Shown here one piece after another: positions 15,354 to 23,964 of a stretch of DNA of 64,000 bases. The position numbers were made by a program, and so were the translations under genes. How positions within the stretch are numbered: the first letter of the stretch is position 1; every line of letters begins with the position of its first letter. Source of the stretch: JANQRZ01 sp965215165 (GTDB lineage: Bacteria > Bacteroidota > Rhodothermia > Rhodothermales > JANQRZ01); the NCBI GenBank assembly GCA_965215165.1, contig CBDCCX010000006.1, forward strand, positions 3,286,001-3,350,000, read 5' to 3'. The notes beneath the pieces are model-generated. The model was not told the DNA's origin and did no database searches. It worked only from the letters and a program-made list of their open reading frames with translations.

Positions 15354-15480
15354 GAAGGGGGAGGGGGTGAGGAGGCGGTAGAGAGGTCGGTAGCTTCGGC
15401 GTAGCCGCTTGAGAGCTAGAGGCTGCTAGCCGAAACGTCATGAACGTCCCCGTCGATTCCGAACCCATCGCCCCGAACCC

Positions 15481-17277
15481 GTGACTCCCGACCCTGTTAG
15501 CCTCGGCTGGGAGGCGTGGTACACGCTCGGCGCGCTCGCGCTGATGACCGTGGGCCTGGTCTCGAACCTCGCCCGGCCGGACCTGGTGCTGCTCGGCACG
15601 CTCGGGCTGCTGCTGCTGGCCGGGGTCGTCCCGCCGGCCGACGCGTTCTACGGGCTGGCGAACCCGGCGGTGATCACCGTCGGGGCGCTCTTCGTCGTCG
15701 CCGCCGGCATCGAGCGGACGCGGGCACTGGCCTTCCTCGACCGGCTCCTGAGGCCGGACGCGAGCGGCGGCGCGGGCGGCATCCTGGCGCGCGTGATGCC
15801 GATGACCTCGGTGCTCTCGGGGTTCCTCAACAACACGCCTGTCGTGGCGATGCTCATCCCCCGCGTGCAGGAGTGGGGCCGGCAGCGCGGCGTGCCCCCC
15901 TCGAAGCTCCTGATCCCGCTATCCTACGCCGCGATCCTCGGCGGGATGCTGACCCTCGTCGGGGCGTCGACGAACGTCGTGGTCCACGGCCTGCTGCTGG
16001 CCGAGGGGCTGCCCGGCTTCAACATGTTCGACTTCGCCTGGATCGGGGTCCCGGCCGTCGGCCTCGCGGCCCTCTACTTCGCGCTCCTCGGCCACCGCAC
16101 CCTCCCGGCGGCCGAGGACAGCGAGGAGCGCCGCGCCGCCCTCCGCGACTACCACTTCGACGTCCGGGTGTCGGGGCGCGCCCCGTTCTTGGGGCAGACC
16201 GTCGAGGCGGCCGGGCTGCGGACGCTCGGCGACGCCTACCTCGCCCACATCCGGCGCGGTGACCGGATCGTGGTTGCCCGCCCAGACGAGGGGGTCGAGG
16301 CGGGCGACGTACTGACGTTCGTCGGGGACGTGAAGGTGCTCGACGCGCTCCTGGAGCGGCCCGGCCTGGAGCGCAAGGTGTCGGCCGTCGAGACCGAGGA
16401 CAGCCTCCGCACCGCCCGCGACCTCGTCCTCTTCGAGGGCGTCGTCGCGACGAGCTCGTCGCTGATCGGCCGGACGCTCAAGGAGGCCGACTTCCGCGAG
16501 CGCTACCGGGGCGTCGTCCTCGCCATCCACCGCCGCGGCGAGCGCATCGCCGGCTCGCTCGGCCAGACGCCGCTGCTGGCCGGCGACCTGCTGCTGATCG
16601 AGGCCGGGCCGCACTTCGACCAGTACGCCGGGGCGGACCGTGAGGACTTCTACTACGTCACGCCGGTCGAGCAGCGCGCCGAGAAGGCCAGCCGCCGCGC
16701 CCCGCTCGCGCTCGCGCTGCTCGTCGGGATGGTCGTCGTGGCGACGCTCGGGGTGCTGCCGCTGACCGTGGCGGCGTTCTGCGCGGCGCTCGGCATGGTC
16801 GTCGTCGGCTGCGTCAGCGGGCCGAGCGCGCGGCAGGCCATCGACCTGTCGGTGCTGCTCGTGATCGCGGCGGCGCTCGGCGTCGGCAAGGCCGTCGAGG
16901 CGACGGGCCTGGCTGCGGCGGCGGCGACGCTCATCACCGGCCTGGCGGCGGGGGCCGGGACGCTCGGGGCGCTCGCGCTGGTCTACGTCACGGCGAATGT
17001 GCTCGCCGAGCTGATCACGAACAAGGCGTCGGCGGTGCTGATGTTTCCGGTCGCGCTCTCGGTGGCGGCCGAGCTCGGGGCCGAGCCGAAGGCGTTCGCG
17101 CTCGCCATCACGATTGCGGCGGCGGCGAGCTTTCTGACGCCCATCGGCTACCAGACCAACCTGATGGTGATGGGGCCGGGCGGCTACCGCTACACCGACT
17201 ACGTCCGCGCCGGCTTGCCAGTCTCCCTCTCCGTCGCCGTACTCGCCATCGGGGTGATCCACGCCGTGTGGTTGTGA
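15481..17277 (+). CDS. SLC13/DASS-family permease with two TrkA-C domains (probable sulfate transporter)
   Basis: The 598-residue protein has about six hydrophobic segments, then two RCK_C/TrkA-C regulatory domains (about residues 205-295 and 300-385), then a second hydrophobic half. The signature SGFLNNTPVVAMLIP (about 114-128) and its inverted repeat counterpart VLAELITNKASAVLMFPVAL are the paired hairpins of the DASS family. Substrates include sulfate and dicarboxylates; the adjacent cysQ favours sulfate. Start GTG at 15481; 127 bases separate it from cysQ, and that gap contains an imperfect hairpin (TTCGGC.TAGC against GCTAGCCGAA). Confidence 0.87.
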   Translation: MTPDPVSLGWEAWYTLGALALMTVGLVSNLARPDLVLLGTLGLLLLAGVVPPADAFYGLANPAVITVGALFVVAAGIERTRALAFLDRLLRPDASGGAGGILARVMPMTSVLSGFLNNTPVVAMLIPRVQEWGRQRGVPPSKLLIPLSYAAILGGMLTLVGASTNVVVHGLLLAEGLPGFNMFDFAWIGVPAVGLAALYFALLGHRTLPAAEDSEERRAALRDYHFDVRVSGRAPFLGQTVEAAGLRTLGDAYLAHIRRGDRIVVARPDEGVEAGDVLTFVGDVKVLDALLERPGLERKVSAVETEDSLRTARDLVLFEGVVATSSSLIGRTLKEADFRERYRGVVLAIHRRGERIAGSLGQTPLLAGDLLLIEAGPHFDQYAGADREDFYYVTPVEQRAEKASRRAPLALALLVGMVVVATLGVLPLTVAAFCAALGMVVVGCVSGPSARQAIDLSVLLVIAAALGVGKAVEATGLAAAAATLITGLAAGAGTLGALALVYVTANVLAELITNKASAVLMFPVALSVAAELGAEPKAFALAITIAAAASFLTPIGYQTNLMVMGPGGYRYTDYVRAGLPVSLSVAVLAIGVIHAVWL

Positions 17278-17304
17278 GAGCCGGGCGGCGCGCGCCTCGC
17301 TACG

Positions 17305-18060
17305 CTAGGCGGCGACCTCGCCGACGATCTCGCGGTAGAGCGCGGCGGCTTTCTCCGCTGCTTCCTTCGGCTCTCCGCTCAGGTCGGTCCCGCCGTCGCC
17401 CGCGCGGCCCGGCCCGTACGCCACGGCATCGGCGAAGGCGGCTCCGACCTCGCGCAGGTCGCGGTCTGCGGTGTCGGCCGGAAGACCCGCGGCCTCGGCG
17501 GCCTCGGCCGTCAGGCGCACGTCCACGTCGGCCGCGTCGGGCGTGTAGACGGTCTTGGTGGCCTTGAACAGCTTGTGCTCGGCGAACTCGCCCCGCAGCA
17601 GCGCCGGCACCAGGCCGGTGATCCAGCCGGTGGCGTGCACCACGTCCGGTGCCCAGCCGAGGTTCTCGACCGTGGCGAGCGCGGCGCGGCCGAAGTAGAG
17701 CGCCCGCTCGGCGTTGTCCTCGAACAAGACCTCGGTCCGGCGGTCCTGGAACAGCCCCTTGCGCTTGAAGAAGAAGTCGTTGTCCATGAAGTAGACCTGG
17801 AGCCGGATACCGGGGATCGAGGCCACCTTGACCTTGAGCGTCTCGGTCCTCTCGCCGACGGTGATCTCGCTGCCGGAGAGGCGGATGACCTCGTGGAGCC
17901 GGTTGCGCCGCTCCGAGACGGTGCCGTAGCGCGGCATGATGATCCGGGCCTCGAAGTCACCGAGCTCCTGGAGCTGCTCCGGCAGGTCGCGGGCGAGCTG
18001 CGCGGCCTCGGTGGAGGCGGAAAAGGGGGCCACTTCGCCTGCTACGAACAAGACTTTCAT
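17305..18060 (-). CDS. Glycogen/starch synthase N-terminal-domain protein
   Basis: The start MKVLFVAGEVAPFSASTEAA is the GT5 N-terminus, in which GEVAPF matches the sugar-nucleotide binding region. Further GT5 features are RIIMPRYGTVSERRNRLHEV, GRAALATVENLGWAPDVVHATGW and TVYTPDAAD. At 251 residues it has only the N-terminal GT-B lobe. Such short proteins are a recurrent family in Bacteroidota, so this is probably not a broken GlgA. The C-terminal nucleotide-binding lobe is missing, so catalysis as a standalone glycogen synthase is doubtful. It lies downstream of a lipoprotein gene on the same strand. Confidence 0.75.
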   Translation of the reverse strand: MKVLFVAGEVAPFSASTEAAQLARDLPEQLQELGDFEARIIMPRYGTVSERRNRLHEVIRLSGSEITVGERTETLKVKVASIPGIRLQVYFMDNDFFFKRKGLFQDRRTEVLFEDNAERALYFGRAALATVENLGWAPDVVHATGWITGLVPALLRGEFAEHKLFKATKTVYTPDAADVDVRLTAEAAEAAGLPADTADRDLREVGAAFADAVAYGPGRAGDGGTDLSGEPKEAAEKAAALYREIVGEVAA

Positions 18061-18188
18061 GCGCGCGCTCGGTTCGGGAGAGGTCGGGCCGGCCCCAGCG
18101 CGCGGGCGCAGCGGGGCCGGAGGGGAGCGATCAAAGCAGCACAAAAGGTACGAACCCGCGCCCCCCTCTTGCAAACCGGGCCGCCGAG

Positions 18189-18734
18189 CTACCGTTGGTC
18201 GGGTGGGCGGACGACGACGGCCTCGAACGTGCCGCGCGCGGCATAGCGCGCCGAGATGCTATCGGGGTTCGAGGACCGCCCTGTGCCTTCGAACGCAAAG
18301 CGCCCGGCTACGGTCGTCTCGGTGACGGCCTCCAGCGTCAGCGTCCCCGACTCGGCGAAGAAGAACGGGGCACCGAGGCGCGTGAAGTCGGAGTAGAGCG
18401 CGGTGAACGGCGCGTCTCCGGAAACCGCGTCTCCGATGTCGTACACGCCGGGTGACGACGGGAAGAGCGTGCTGGCCGAGAGCATAACCGACCGGCGGAG
18501 ATCCAGCTCCCCTTCATCCCCTTCATCCACTTCGGCGAGCGTGATGGTCTGCAAGGTGTCGCCGGCAAACCTCGTGAGAGCGTTGCCGGAGAACGCCACG
18601 CTGTCCCCGGCCGATGAGGTGACCGTCGCCGAGAAGTCGCCGAGATAGGGCGGCGCGGGCGGGTCCGGTTCGCCCGAGTCGCAGGCGGCGAGACCCAGGG
18701 CCAGCAGGAGGAAGGGAAGCGCGAGGCGGGTCAT
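18189..18734 (-). CDS. Predicted lipoprotein of unknown function
   Basis: Residues 1-18 are a lipoprotein signal with lipobox LAAC, followed by a short acidic-proline linker (DSGEPDPPAPP). The rest, about 160 residues, is rich in threonine, serine and alternating hydrophobics (FSATVTSSAGDSVAFSGNAL, SGTLTLEAVTETTVAGRFAF), suggesting a small beta-sandwich on the periplasmic or surface side of a membrane. I do not recognise a family. A TATCTTTCG element lies about 34 bases upstream of its ATG. It sits between the M1 peptidase and the glycogen-synthase-like gene, all on the minus strand. Confidence 0.7.
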   Translation of the reverse strand: MTRLALPFLLLALGLAACDSGEPDPPAPPYLGDFSATVTSSAGDSVAFSGNALTRFAGDTLQTITLAEVDEGDEGELDLRRSVMLSASTLFPSSPGVYDIGDAVSGDAPFTALYSDFTRLGAPFFFAESGTLTLEAVTETTVAGRFAFEGTGRSSNPDSISARYAARGTFEAVVVRPPDQR

Positions 18735-18767
18735 AGTCGGGGTGTTTAGAAACGAGACGAAAGATGA

Positions 18768-18776
18768 CGAAAGATA
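18768..18776 (-). promoter_or_regulatory. Bacteroidota-type -7 element upstream of the lipoprotein gene
   Basis: The minus strand reads TATCTTTCG and then repeats CATCTTTCG ten bases later. This approximates the TAnnTTTG -7 box of Bacteroidota. No clear -33 TTG is visible. Confidence 0.3.
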
Positions 18777-18795
18777 GCCTGTCGCCGGCCTCCGT

Positions 18796-21700
18796 TCACA
18801 GCCCGGCCTCGATCCCGACGAGCCACCGGAAGCCGACCGCGTCCTCGTCCGGCCCGATCCGCTCCGGGTCGCTTGCCCACACCGGAAACTTGGCGACCAG
18901 GTGCAAACCGCTCAGCACGTCTGACTGCGCCACCAGCTCCGAGGAGCGCACCAGCGCGCCGAGGTCGTAGCCGATGCCCAGCCCGAGGTCGGCGACGTAG
19001 TCGGCCAGGTCGAACCGGCCGCCGGGCGGGACGACGGCCCCGAAGCCGCTGAAGACCTCCACGGCGAGCGGCGCGAGCAGGGCCTCGGCCGTCCGGCCCG
19101 CGCCGGGCAACCGGACCGGCAGGCCGAGCGCGACGGTGCCGGCCACCAGGCCAGCTCCCACGATCCGCTGTTCCGGCCCAGCGGTCGGAACGTCGAAGGG
19201 ACTGCGCGACAAGGGCTCGCGCGCGAGGTAGGCCACCGGCCCGACGCCGGAGAGCGCGAAGAACTGCCCGTCGGCCTGCGGGTCGTCCGGCACGGCGGCG
19301 AGCACGCGGTAGGCGTCGCTCCGCCACGCCGTCTCGACCGACGATGCCCCGAGACGGAACTGCTTCTGCGGACTCAGCCGGTCCGACCCGACGCCGAGCG
19401 CGAGCCGGGCGACCCCGACGAGCGGCCCGAGGTCCGCCGCCTTCGTCGCCGTCACGAAGAGGCGGTTGGCGTCGAACCGGTTGCGCTCGGCGAAGCGGAG
19501 CCGCTCGTCGTAGAGGCCGAGCGCGCCGCCGACCTCGCCGGTCACGCTGATCTCGCTCCGGGCATCGCCGATCCGGTAGTCGAGCCGCGCCGAGAGGAGG
19601 TGGTCTTCGCCGAAGCCGGTGTCGAGGCCGTAGGCGTCGGTGAACCCGAAGCTGCCGGGGACGGCCGGGTCGAGGTCCTCGAAGGCGCGGTCCGTCGCGC
19701 GGTGCTGGTGGCCTAGGGTGAAGGCGAGCGTCTGCTCCCAGCCGCGCAGCGTCGGGTAGCGGCCGAGGACTTTGGTGAGCGACACCCGGTTCTCGGTGAT
19801 GCCGAGGTGCTTCTGCGCGTCGAGACGAGCTTCGTCGAGCGGCCCGAGACCCGGAAGCCGTCGGACGTAGACGGCGGTGTAGTCGATCCCGTCGAGCGGC
19901 GAGGCGTCGAACGCCTCACCGGGCGCGGGGACAAGCGGGGGCAGCGGCGTGTCGGTCGGCGGGACGAGCGGCAGGCGCTCGGCGTCGAAGCCCTGCCGGT
20001 CGTCGGCGAGGACCTGGGGCCAGAGGGTGAAGCCGAGCTGGAGCGACCCCCGGTCGTTCGGGAACGCCGCGCGGAGCTGAGCCCCGACCCCGACGCCGTA
20101 GTCGTGTCCGTATGCCGCGATGGGCGAGAGCGCGTAGGTGATGGCCGCCTCGTCCGAGCGCGGCGCGGCGAGAACGCCCGCAAAAGCCAGGGGCACGTCC
20201 GGCCCGCCGCGCCGCGCGCGGTTGTTCGAGCGGTCGAGGTCGAGCATCCGGTCGTCGGGGTCGAGGAGCACCTCGCGCACGGCACCCTCGACGGAGAGCG
20301 TGTAGGTCGGGCTCGTCCAGGGCCACGGCGCAGCGACGGTCCAGCCGTCGGGCACAGGCTTGTGGCCGCGTAGGATGCTCGGCGGAATGGTCACCCTTCG
20401 CTCGGAGCTGTCGGCGAGGCGCAGGCGGAGATCGACGGGCAGGACGCCCGGCTCGCGGCGCTCGACGGTGACGGTCGAGCGTGGACCGCTCGGCGTGCCC
20501 TCCACGTCGAGGCCGGCGACGGCGTAGTCGTAGCGCGCGGCGTCATCGAGGAGCTGCTCGAAGAGCCAGTCGAGCTGCAGCCCGCTCACGTCCTGCGCCA
20601 CGGCGAGCACGTCCGCCGGGTACGGATGCCGGAAGCGGAAGCGGGCGACGTACTCGCGCAGAAAGGCGTCGCGCACGGCGTCGCCCATCGTGTAGCCGAG
20701 CAGGTCGAGGAGGGCCGTGCCGGCGGAGTACGACCCCGCGCCGTAGGCCGTGTTGGTCTCGAACCAATCGGACGGCGTGCTGGGCCGCTCGTAGAGCCCG
20801 AGCCGCTGGAGGTCGGCGATGCGGCGGCGCGCTCTGGCGTGGCTCACTGGGCCGGGTGGCACGACCCCCTCGGCGGCCAGCACGTGCCGGACCCCTTCGG
20901 CGGTGGCGAAGCTCGTGAAGCCCTCGTCCAGCCATGCGAAGTCGGTCTCGTTGGTGGCGACCATCCCATAGAACCACATGTGGGCCAGCTCGTGCGCCGT
21001 CACGCCGAGCGCCGAGAGCGGCGAGCGCTCGCCGGTGACGAGCGTGATCATGGGGTACTCCATCCCGCCGTCGCCGCCCTGGGCAACGGTGAACTGCGGC
21101 CAGGGATAGGCCCCATAGCGGTCGCTGAAGAAGCGCAGCAGCGCGGCCGTCCGCCCGCCGAGCCCGGCCCACGCTCCGGCTACGTCGGGCTGGTAGAGGA
21201 GGTGGAGGAGCGCCGGCTCCCCGCCCGGCCCGTCGTCCGCGAGGACCTGCTCGTGGAGGTAGTCCGGGTCGGCGGACCAGGCGAAGTCGTGGACCTGCTC
21301 GGCGCGGAAGTGCCACGTCAGCGAGTCCGCGTCGGTGGCCGGGCCGGGAGCCACCGGCCCGAAGCCCGGCGGCAGGTCGTAGCCGTGCCCGACCTCGGCC
21401 GGGTTCTGGAGCGTCCCCGTTGCGCCGACGACGTAGGCTGCCGGCAGGGTGATCCGGACGTCGAAGGTCCCGAACGGCGCGTAGAACTCGCGGCCGAGGT
21501 ACGGGTCGGCGTGCCAGCCGACGGCGTCGTAGGCGGCCATCTTGGGGTACCACTGGGTCATCGAGAAGTCGATCCCCTCGCGGTTGTCGCGCCCGCTGCG
21601 CCGCGTCTGGAGCGGCACCTGCGCCTCGAAGTCCATCTCGAACACCGCCGCCCGGCCGGGCAGGATCGGCTGGGCGAGGTCGACTTCGAGGACTGTGTCC

Positions 21701-22065
21701 TCCACCCGGAAGGCAACCGGCACGCCGTCCTGGCTCAGCGAACGCACACGCTGGAATCCGATCTCGTCCGGCCCGAGCTCGAAGAGCTGCGGCACGACGC
21801 GGCGGTCGGGGTCGGGGAGCGCGCGGTTGCGCTCGGCCATCATCGAGGTCGGCTGGAAGGCGTTGAAGTAGAGGTGGTAGTAGACGCGCCGGAGCGTGTC
21901 GGGCGAGTTGTTGAGGTAGACTAGGCGCTGCGCGCCGGTGAGGCGGTGGCGGTCGGCCTGGAGGTGGAGGTCCATCTCGTAGGCGACGGCCTGCTGCCAG
22001 GGCGCGGCCTGCTGCGCGGCGGCAGGCGCGACGAGCGCGAGGGCGAGGAGAAGGGCGAGGCGCAT
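18796..22065 (-). CDS. Secreted M1-family metallopeptidase with a long C-terminal region
   Basis: This protein of about 1,089 residues starts with a signal peptide (RLALLLALALVAPAAAQQ). The gluzincin motif HELAHMWFYG (about residues 357-366) and the downstream glutamate in TNETDFAWLDEGF give the zinc site, and GDGGMEYPMITLV is the M1 exopeptidase-like GxMEN-equivalent segment. Residues about 600-1089 have many beta-strand-like stretches rich in aromatic and arginine residues, possibly a surface or barrel domain. ATG at 22065 was chosen because the signal peptide begins there; upstream codons to 22206 are not protein-like. It is divergent from the HU gene. Confidence 0.88.
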   Translation of the reverse strand: MRLALLLALALVAPAAAQQAAPWQQAVAYEMDLHLQADRHRLTGAQRLVYLNNSPDTLRRVYYHLYFNAFQPTSMMAERNRALPDPDRRVVPQLFELGPDEIGFQRVRSLSQDGVPVAFRVEDTVLEVDLAQPILPGRAAVFEMDFEAQVPLQTRRSGRDNREGIDFSMTQWYPKMAAYDAVGWHADPYLGREFYAPFGTFDVRITLPAAYVVGATGTLQNPAEVGHGYDLPPGFGPVAPGPATDADSLTWHFRAEQVHDFAWSADPDYLHEQVLADDGPGGEPALLHLLYQPDVAGAWAGLGGRTAALLRFFSDRYGAYPWPQFTVAQGGDGGMEYPMITLVTGERSPLSALGVTAHELAHMWFYGMVATNETDFAWLDEGFTSFATAEGVRHVLAAEGVVPPGPVSHARARRRIADLQRLGLYERPSTPSDWFETNTAYGAGSYSAGTALLDLLGYTMGDAVRDAFLREYVARFRFRHPYPADVLAVAQDVSGLQLDWLFEQLLDDAARYDYAVAGLDVEGTPSGPRSTVTVERREPGVLPVDLRLRLADSSERRVTIPPSILRGHKPVPDGWTVAAPWPWTSPTYTLSVEGAVREVLLDPDDRMLDLDRSNNRARRGGPDVPLAFAGVLAAPRSDEAAITYALSPIAAYGHDYGVGVGAQLRAAFPNDRGSLQLGFTLWPQVLADDRQGFDAERLPLVPPTDTPLPPLVPAPGEAFDASPLDGIDYTAVYVRRLPGLGPLDEARLDAQKHLGITENRVSLTKVLGRYPTLRGWEQTLAFTLGHQHRATDRAFEDLDPAVPGSFGFTDAYGLDTGFGEDHLLSARLDYRIGDARSEISVTGEVGGALGLYDERLRFAERNRFDANRLFVTATKAADLGPLVGVARLALGVGSDRLSPQKQFRLGASSVETAWRSDAYRVLAAVPDDPQADGQFFALSGVGPVAYLAREPLSRSPFDVPTAGPEQRIVGAGLVAGTVALGLPVRLPGAGRTAEALLAPLAVEVFSGFGAVVPPGGRFDLADYVADLGLGIGYDLGALVRSSELVAQSDVLSGLHLVAKFPVWASDPERIGPDEDAVGFRWLVGIEAGL

Positions 22066-22143
22066 GGGCGGGCGGTTGATCGAGGTCGGGCGGAAGGTAG
22101 GCCACGGGGCGCGGTGTCCCCTGTCCCCCGCAGGCCCCGTGGG

Positions 22144-22151
22144 TATCTTTG
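22144..22151 (+). promoter_or_regulatory. TATCTTTG -7-like element upstream of HU
   Basis: A perfect TAnnTTTG match lies in the HU/M1 divergent region, but 137 bases from the HU start and without a visible -33 box. It may serve a long HU leader. Confidence 0.25.
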
Positions 22152-22287
22152 GAGACGGCGAGGATTCACCCGAGGGTTCACCACCGCGGGCTTCGAGTGA
22201 CCGCACGCTGGAACCCCCGACCGTCTCTTCGCTCCATAACGCTGCCGCGCCGGGTCTCGCATCCGGCCGGCCCCTGACCAGGCTGCT

Positions 22288-22623
22288 GTGACGAAAGCCG
22301 ACATCGTAGACCGCATCGCCGAGGGGACCGGGCTGACCAAGCTCGAGACCGAGGCCGTGGTGGACGGGTTCCTCCTCACCGTCCGCGAGGCGCTCGAGGC
22401 CGGCGAGTCCGTGGAGCTGCGCGGGTTCGGCTCGTTCCGGGCGAAGGAGCGCGCCGCCCGGATGGCGCGCAACCCGCAGACCGACGAGCCGGTGGCGGTG
22501 CCGCGCCGGTTCGTGCCGGCGTTCAAGGCGTCGCAGGAGTTCCGCCGCGTGGTCAACACGGCGCGGCTGGCGGCCGAGCGGCGGGCAGAGAGAGGGGGAG
22601 AGGAGAGGGAGCGCGAGGGATAA
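22288..22623 (+). CDS. HU/IHF-family DNA-binding protein
   Basis: The sequence TKADIVDRIAEGTGLTKLET is the HU helical dimer region; GESVELRGFGSFRAKERAAR is the conserved saddle and RNPQTDEPVAVPRR is the start of the DNA-inserting arm (canonical RNPxTGE). FVPAFKASQEFRRVVN closes the fold. At 111 residues it is slightly longer than HU because of a basic and acidic tail (ERRAERGGEEREREG). Start GTG at 22288. It bends and compacts DNA as a dimer. Confidence 0.93.
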   Translation: MTKADIVDRIAEGTGLTKLETEAVVDGFLLTVREALEAGESVELRGFGSFRAKERAARMARNPQTDEPVAVPRRFVPAFKASQEFRRVVNTARLAAERRAERGGEEREREG

Positions 22624-22672
22624 AACCTATCTAAGCTAAGCTGTGTCCTATGCACCGAGGCGCTTGCTGAAC

Positions 22673-22737
22673 GCAGACCGCGGACGGCAGACCGCCGCAT
22701 AAAAAAACAGCGGTCCGCGGTCCGTCGTCCGCGGTCT
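22673..22737. repeat. Palindromic intergenic element, GACCGCGGACG type (copy A)
   Basis: AGACCGCGGACG (22675-22686) pairs with CGTCCGCGGTCT (22726-22737) around a loop that holds a run of seven A. The loop flanks carry further GACCGC/GCGGTC pairs. The same GCGGTCCGTCG words occur in a second palindrome at 30996-31078, so this is a dispersed repeat family. Its place after HU lets it also act as a bidirectional terminator-like structure. Confidence 0.6.
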
Positions 22738-22860
22738 CTGGCCTCCCAAGCCTGTACCTCACAACTTGGGTTATCTACAACAGGACCGTTTCTGCCGCGC
22801 GGCCGGCACGCTTTGCGCTGCCCCCGGTCGCCTTACCGTTCACCGATCCACCTGCTCACC

Positions 22861-23964
22861 GTGACTCCTCCCGTCTGCCCCGCCTGCGGCGCGCGCCTCG
22901 CGCCCGGCTCTGTGCACTGCGACCTCTGCGGCCACACGCTCGGCGAGGAGCCGGTGGCGAAGCCGGAGCGCCTCTCCGATACCCCCGTCTCAGAGGACGC
23001 TGCCGCGCCGGTATCTGCCGCACCCGCCGCCTCCGATGCCGCGCCCGGCCCGTTCTGCACGAACTGCGGGACGCCGAACCCGGCCCACGCCCGGTTCTGC
23101 TATCAGTGCGGGACGGCGCTCGTCGCGGCGGGGGCGGCACCGGCTGGCAGCGTACCGGTCGTCGAGACGACGCCGGTGGTTCCGGCACCGCCGCCGGCTA
23201 CGGTCGCCCCGGCCCGGCCGCCGTCGGATGCGGGGCGGCGGGCACTCGCGCTCGTCGGGGCCGGGGTGCTGGCCGTGCTCGTGCTGTTCTTCATCACGCG
23301 CGCGAGCAGCGACGGCCCGGCCCCGTCGATCCCCGTCGAGGACGGGACGCTGCCGACGCCGTCGGTGGCGGCGGAGCTGCCGGCGGAGGTCGAGGCGCGG
23401 GCGGCGGCGCTGGAGGACGAGATCGCGTCGGCAGCGGGCGACGAGCGGCTGGCGGTCCAGGAGGCCTTGGCAGCGCTCTACGCCCAGAACGGGGCCTTCG
23501 CCCGGGCCGCCCCCGTCCAGCAGGAGATCGCCGAGGCGCGGCCGACGGCGCTCGCCTGGGCCGACGCCGGCTCGCTCTACCTCGCCCAGATGCTCCGCAC
23601 CTCGGCCGGCCCGGACCGCGCCGCCTTCGCCCGCCTCGCCGCCGAGAACTACGAGCGCTCCCTCGCCCTGGACTCGACCGACCTCGACGTCAAGACCGAC
23701 CTCGCCACCGCCTACCTCGACGACGCCCAGAACCCGATGCAGGCCGTCGCGACCGTCAAGGAGGTCCTCGCGGCCGACCCCGACCACGTCCGGGCCAACT
23801 TCAACTTCGCCCTCATGCTGGCCCGGATCAACCGGACGGCGCAGGCGCAGGCGCAGTTCGAGAAGGTGATCGCCCTGACCGAGCCGGAGGACCCGGTGCG
23901 GCAGCGCGCCGAGCAGGAGCTGGCGCGGATCGAGGCCGAGCAGTCCGGCACCGCGAGCGGATGA
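22861..23964 (+). CDS. Double zinc-ribbon, single-TM, TPR-containing protein
   Basis: Two zinc ribbons open the protein: CPAC..CDLC (C6, C9, C20, C23) and CTNC..CYQC. A long Ala/Pro linker, one membrane helix (RALALVGAGVLAVLVLFFIT) and a C-terminal region of TPR-like helices follow (LAVQEALAALYAQNGAFARA, YERSLALDSTDLDVKTDLAT, NPMQAVATVKEVLAADPDHV). It is probably a cytoplasm-anchored adaptor with a TPR domain beyond the membrane. GTG at 22861 was chosen because it directly precedes the first ribbon. Its stop overlaps the ATG assigned to ModA. Partners unknown. Confidence 0.8.
   Translation: MTPPVCPACGARLAPGSVHCDLCGHTLGEEPVAKPERLSDTPVSEDAAAPVSAAPAASDAAPGPFCTNCGTPNPAHARFCYQCGTALVAAGAAPAGSVPVVETTPVVPAPPPATVAPARPPSDAGRRALALVGAGVLAVLVLFFITRASSDGPAPSIPVEDGTLPTPSVAAELPAEVEARAAALEDEIASAAGDERLAVQEALAALYAQNGAFARAAPVQQEIAEARPTALAWADAGSLYLAQMLRTSAGPDRAAFARLAAENYERSLALDSTDLDVKTDLATAYLDDAQNPMQAVATVKEVLAADPDHVRANFNFALMLARINRTAQAQAQFEKVIALTEPEDPVRQRAEQELARIEAEQSGTASG

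Noticed and set aside
15440..15483. Short open frame MNVPVDSEPIAPNP overlapping the SLC13 start, as a leader peptide
   Set aside because: Fourteen codons with no regulatory residue pattern or attenuator; chance is as likely.
17305..18060. Interpretation of the short GlgA-like gene as a truncated pseudogene
   Set aside because: It has a proper start and stop, and half-length GT5 proteins are a known recurrent family in this phylum.
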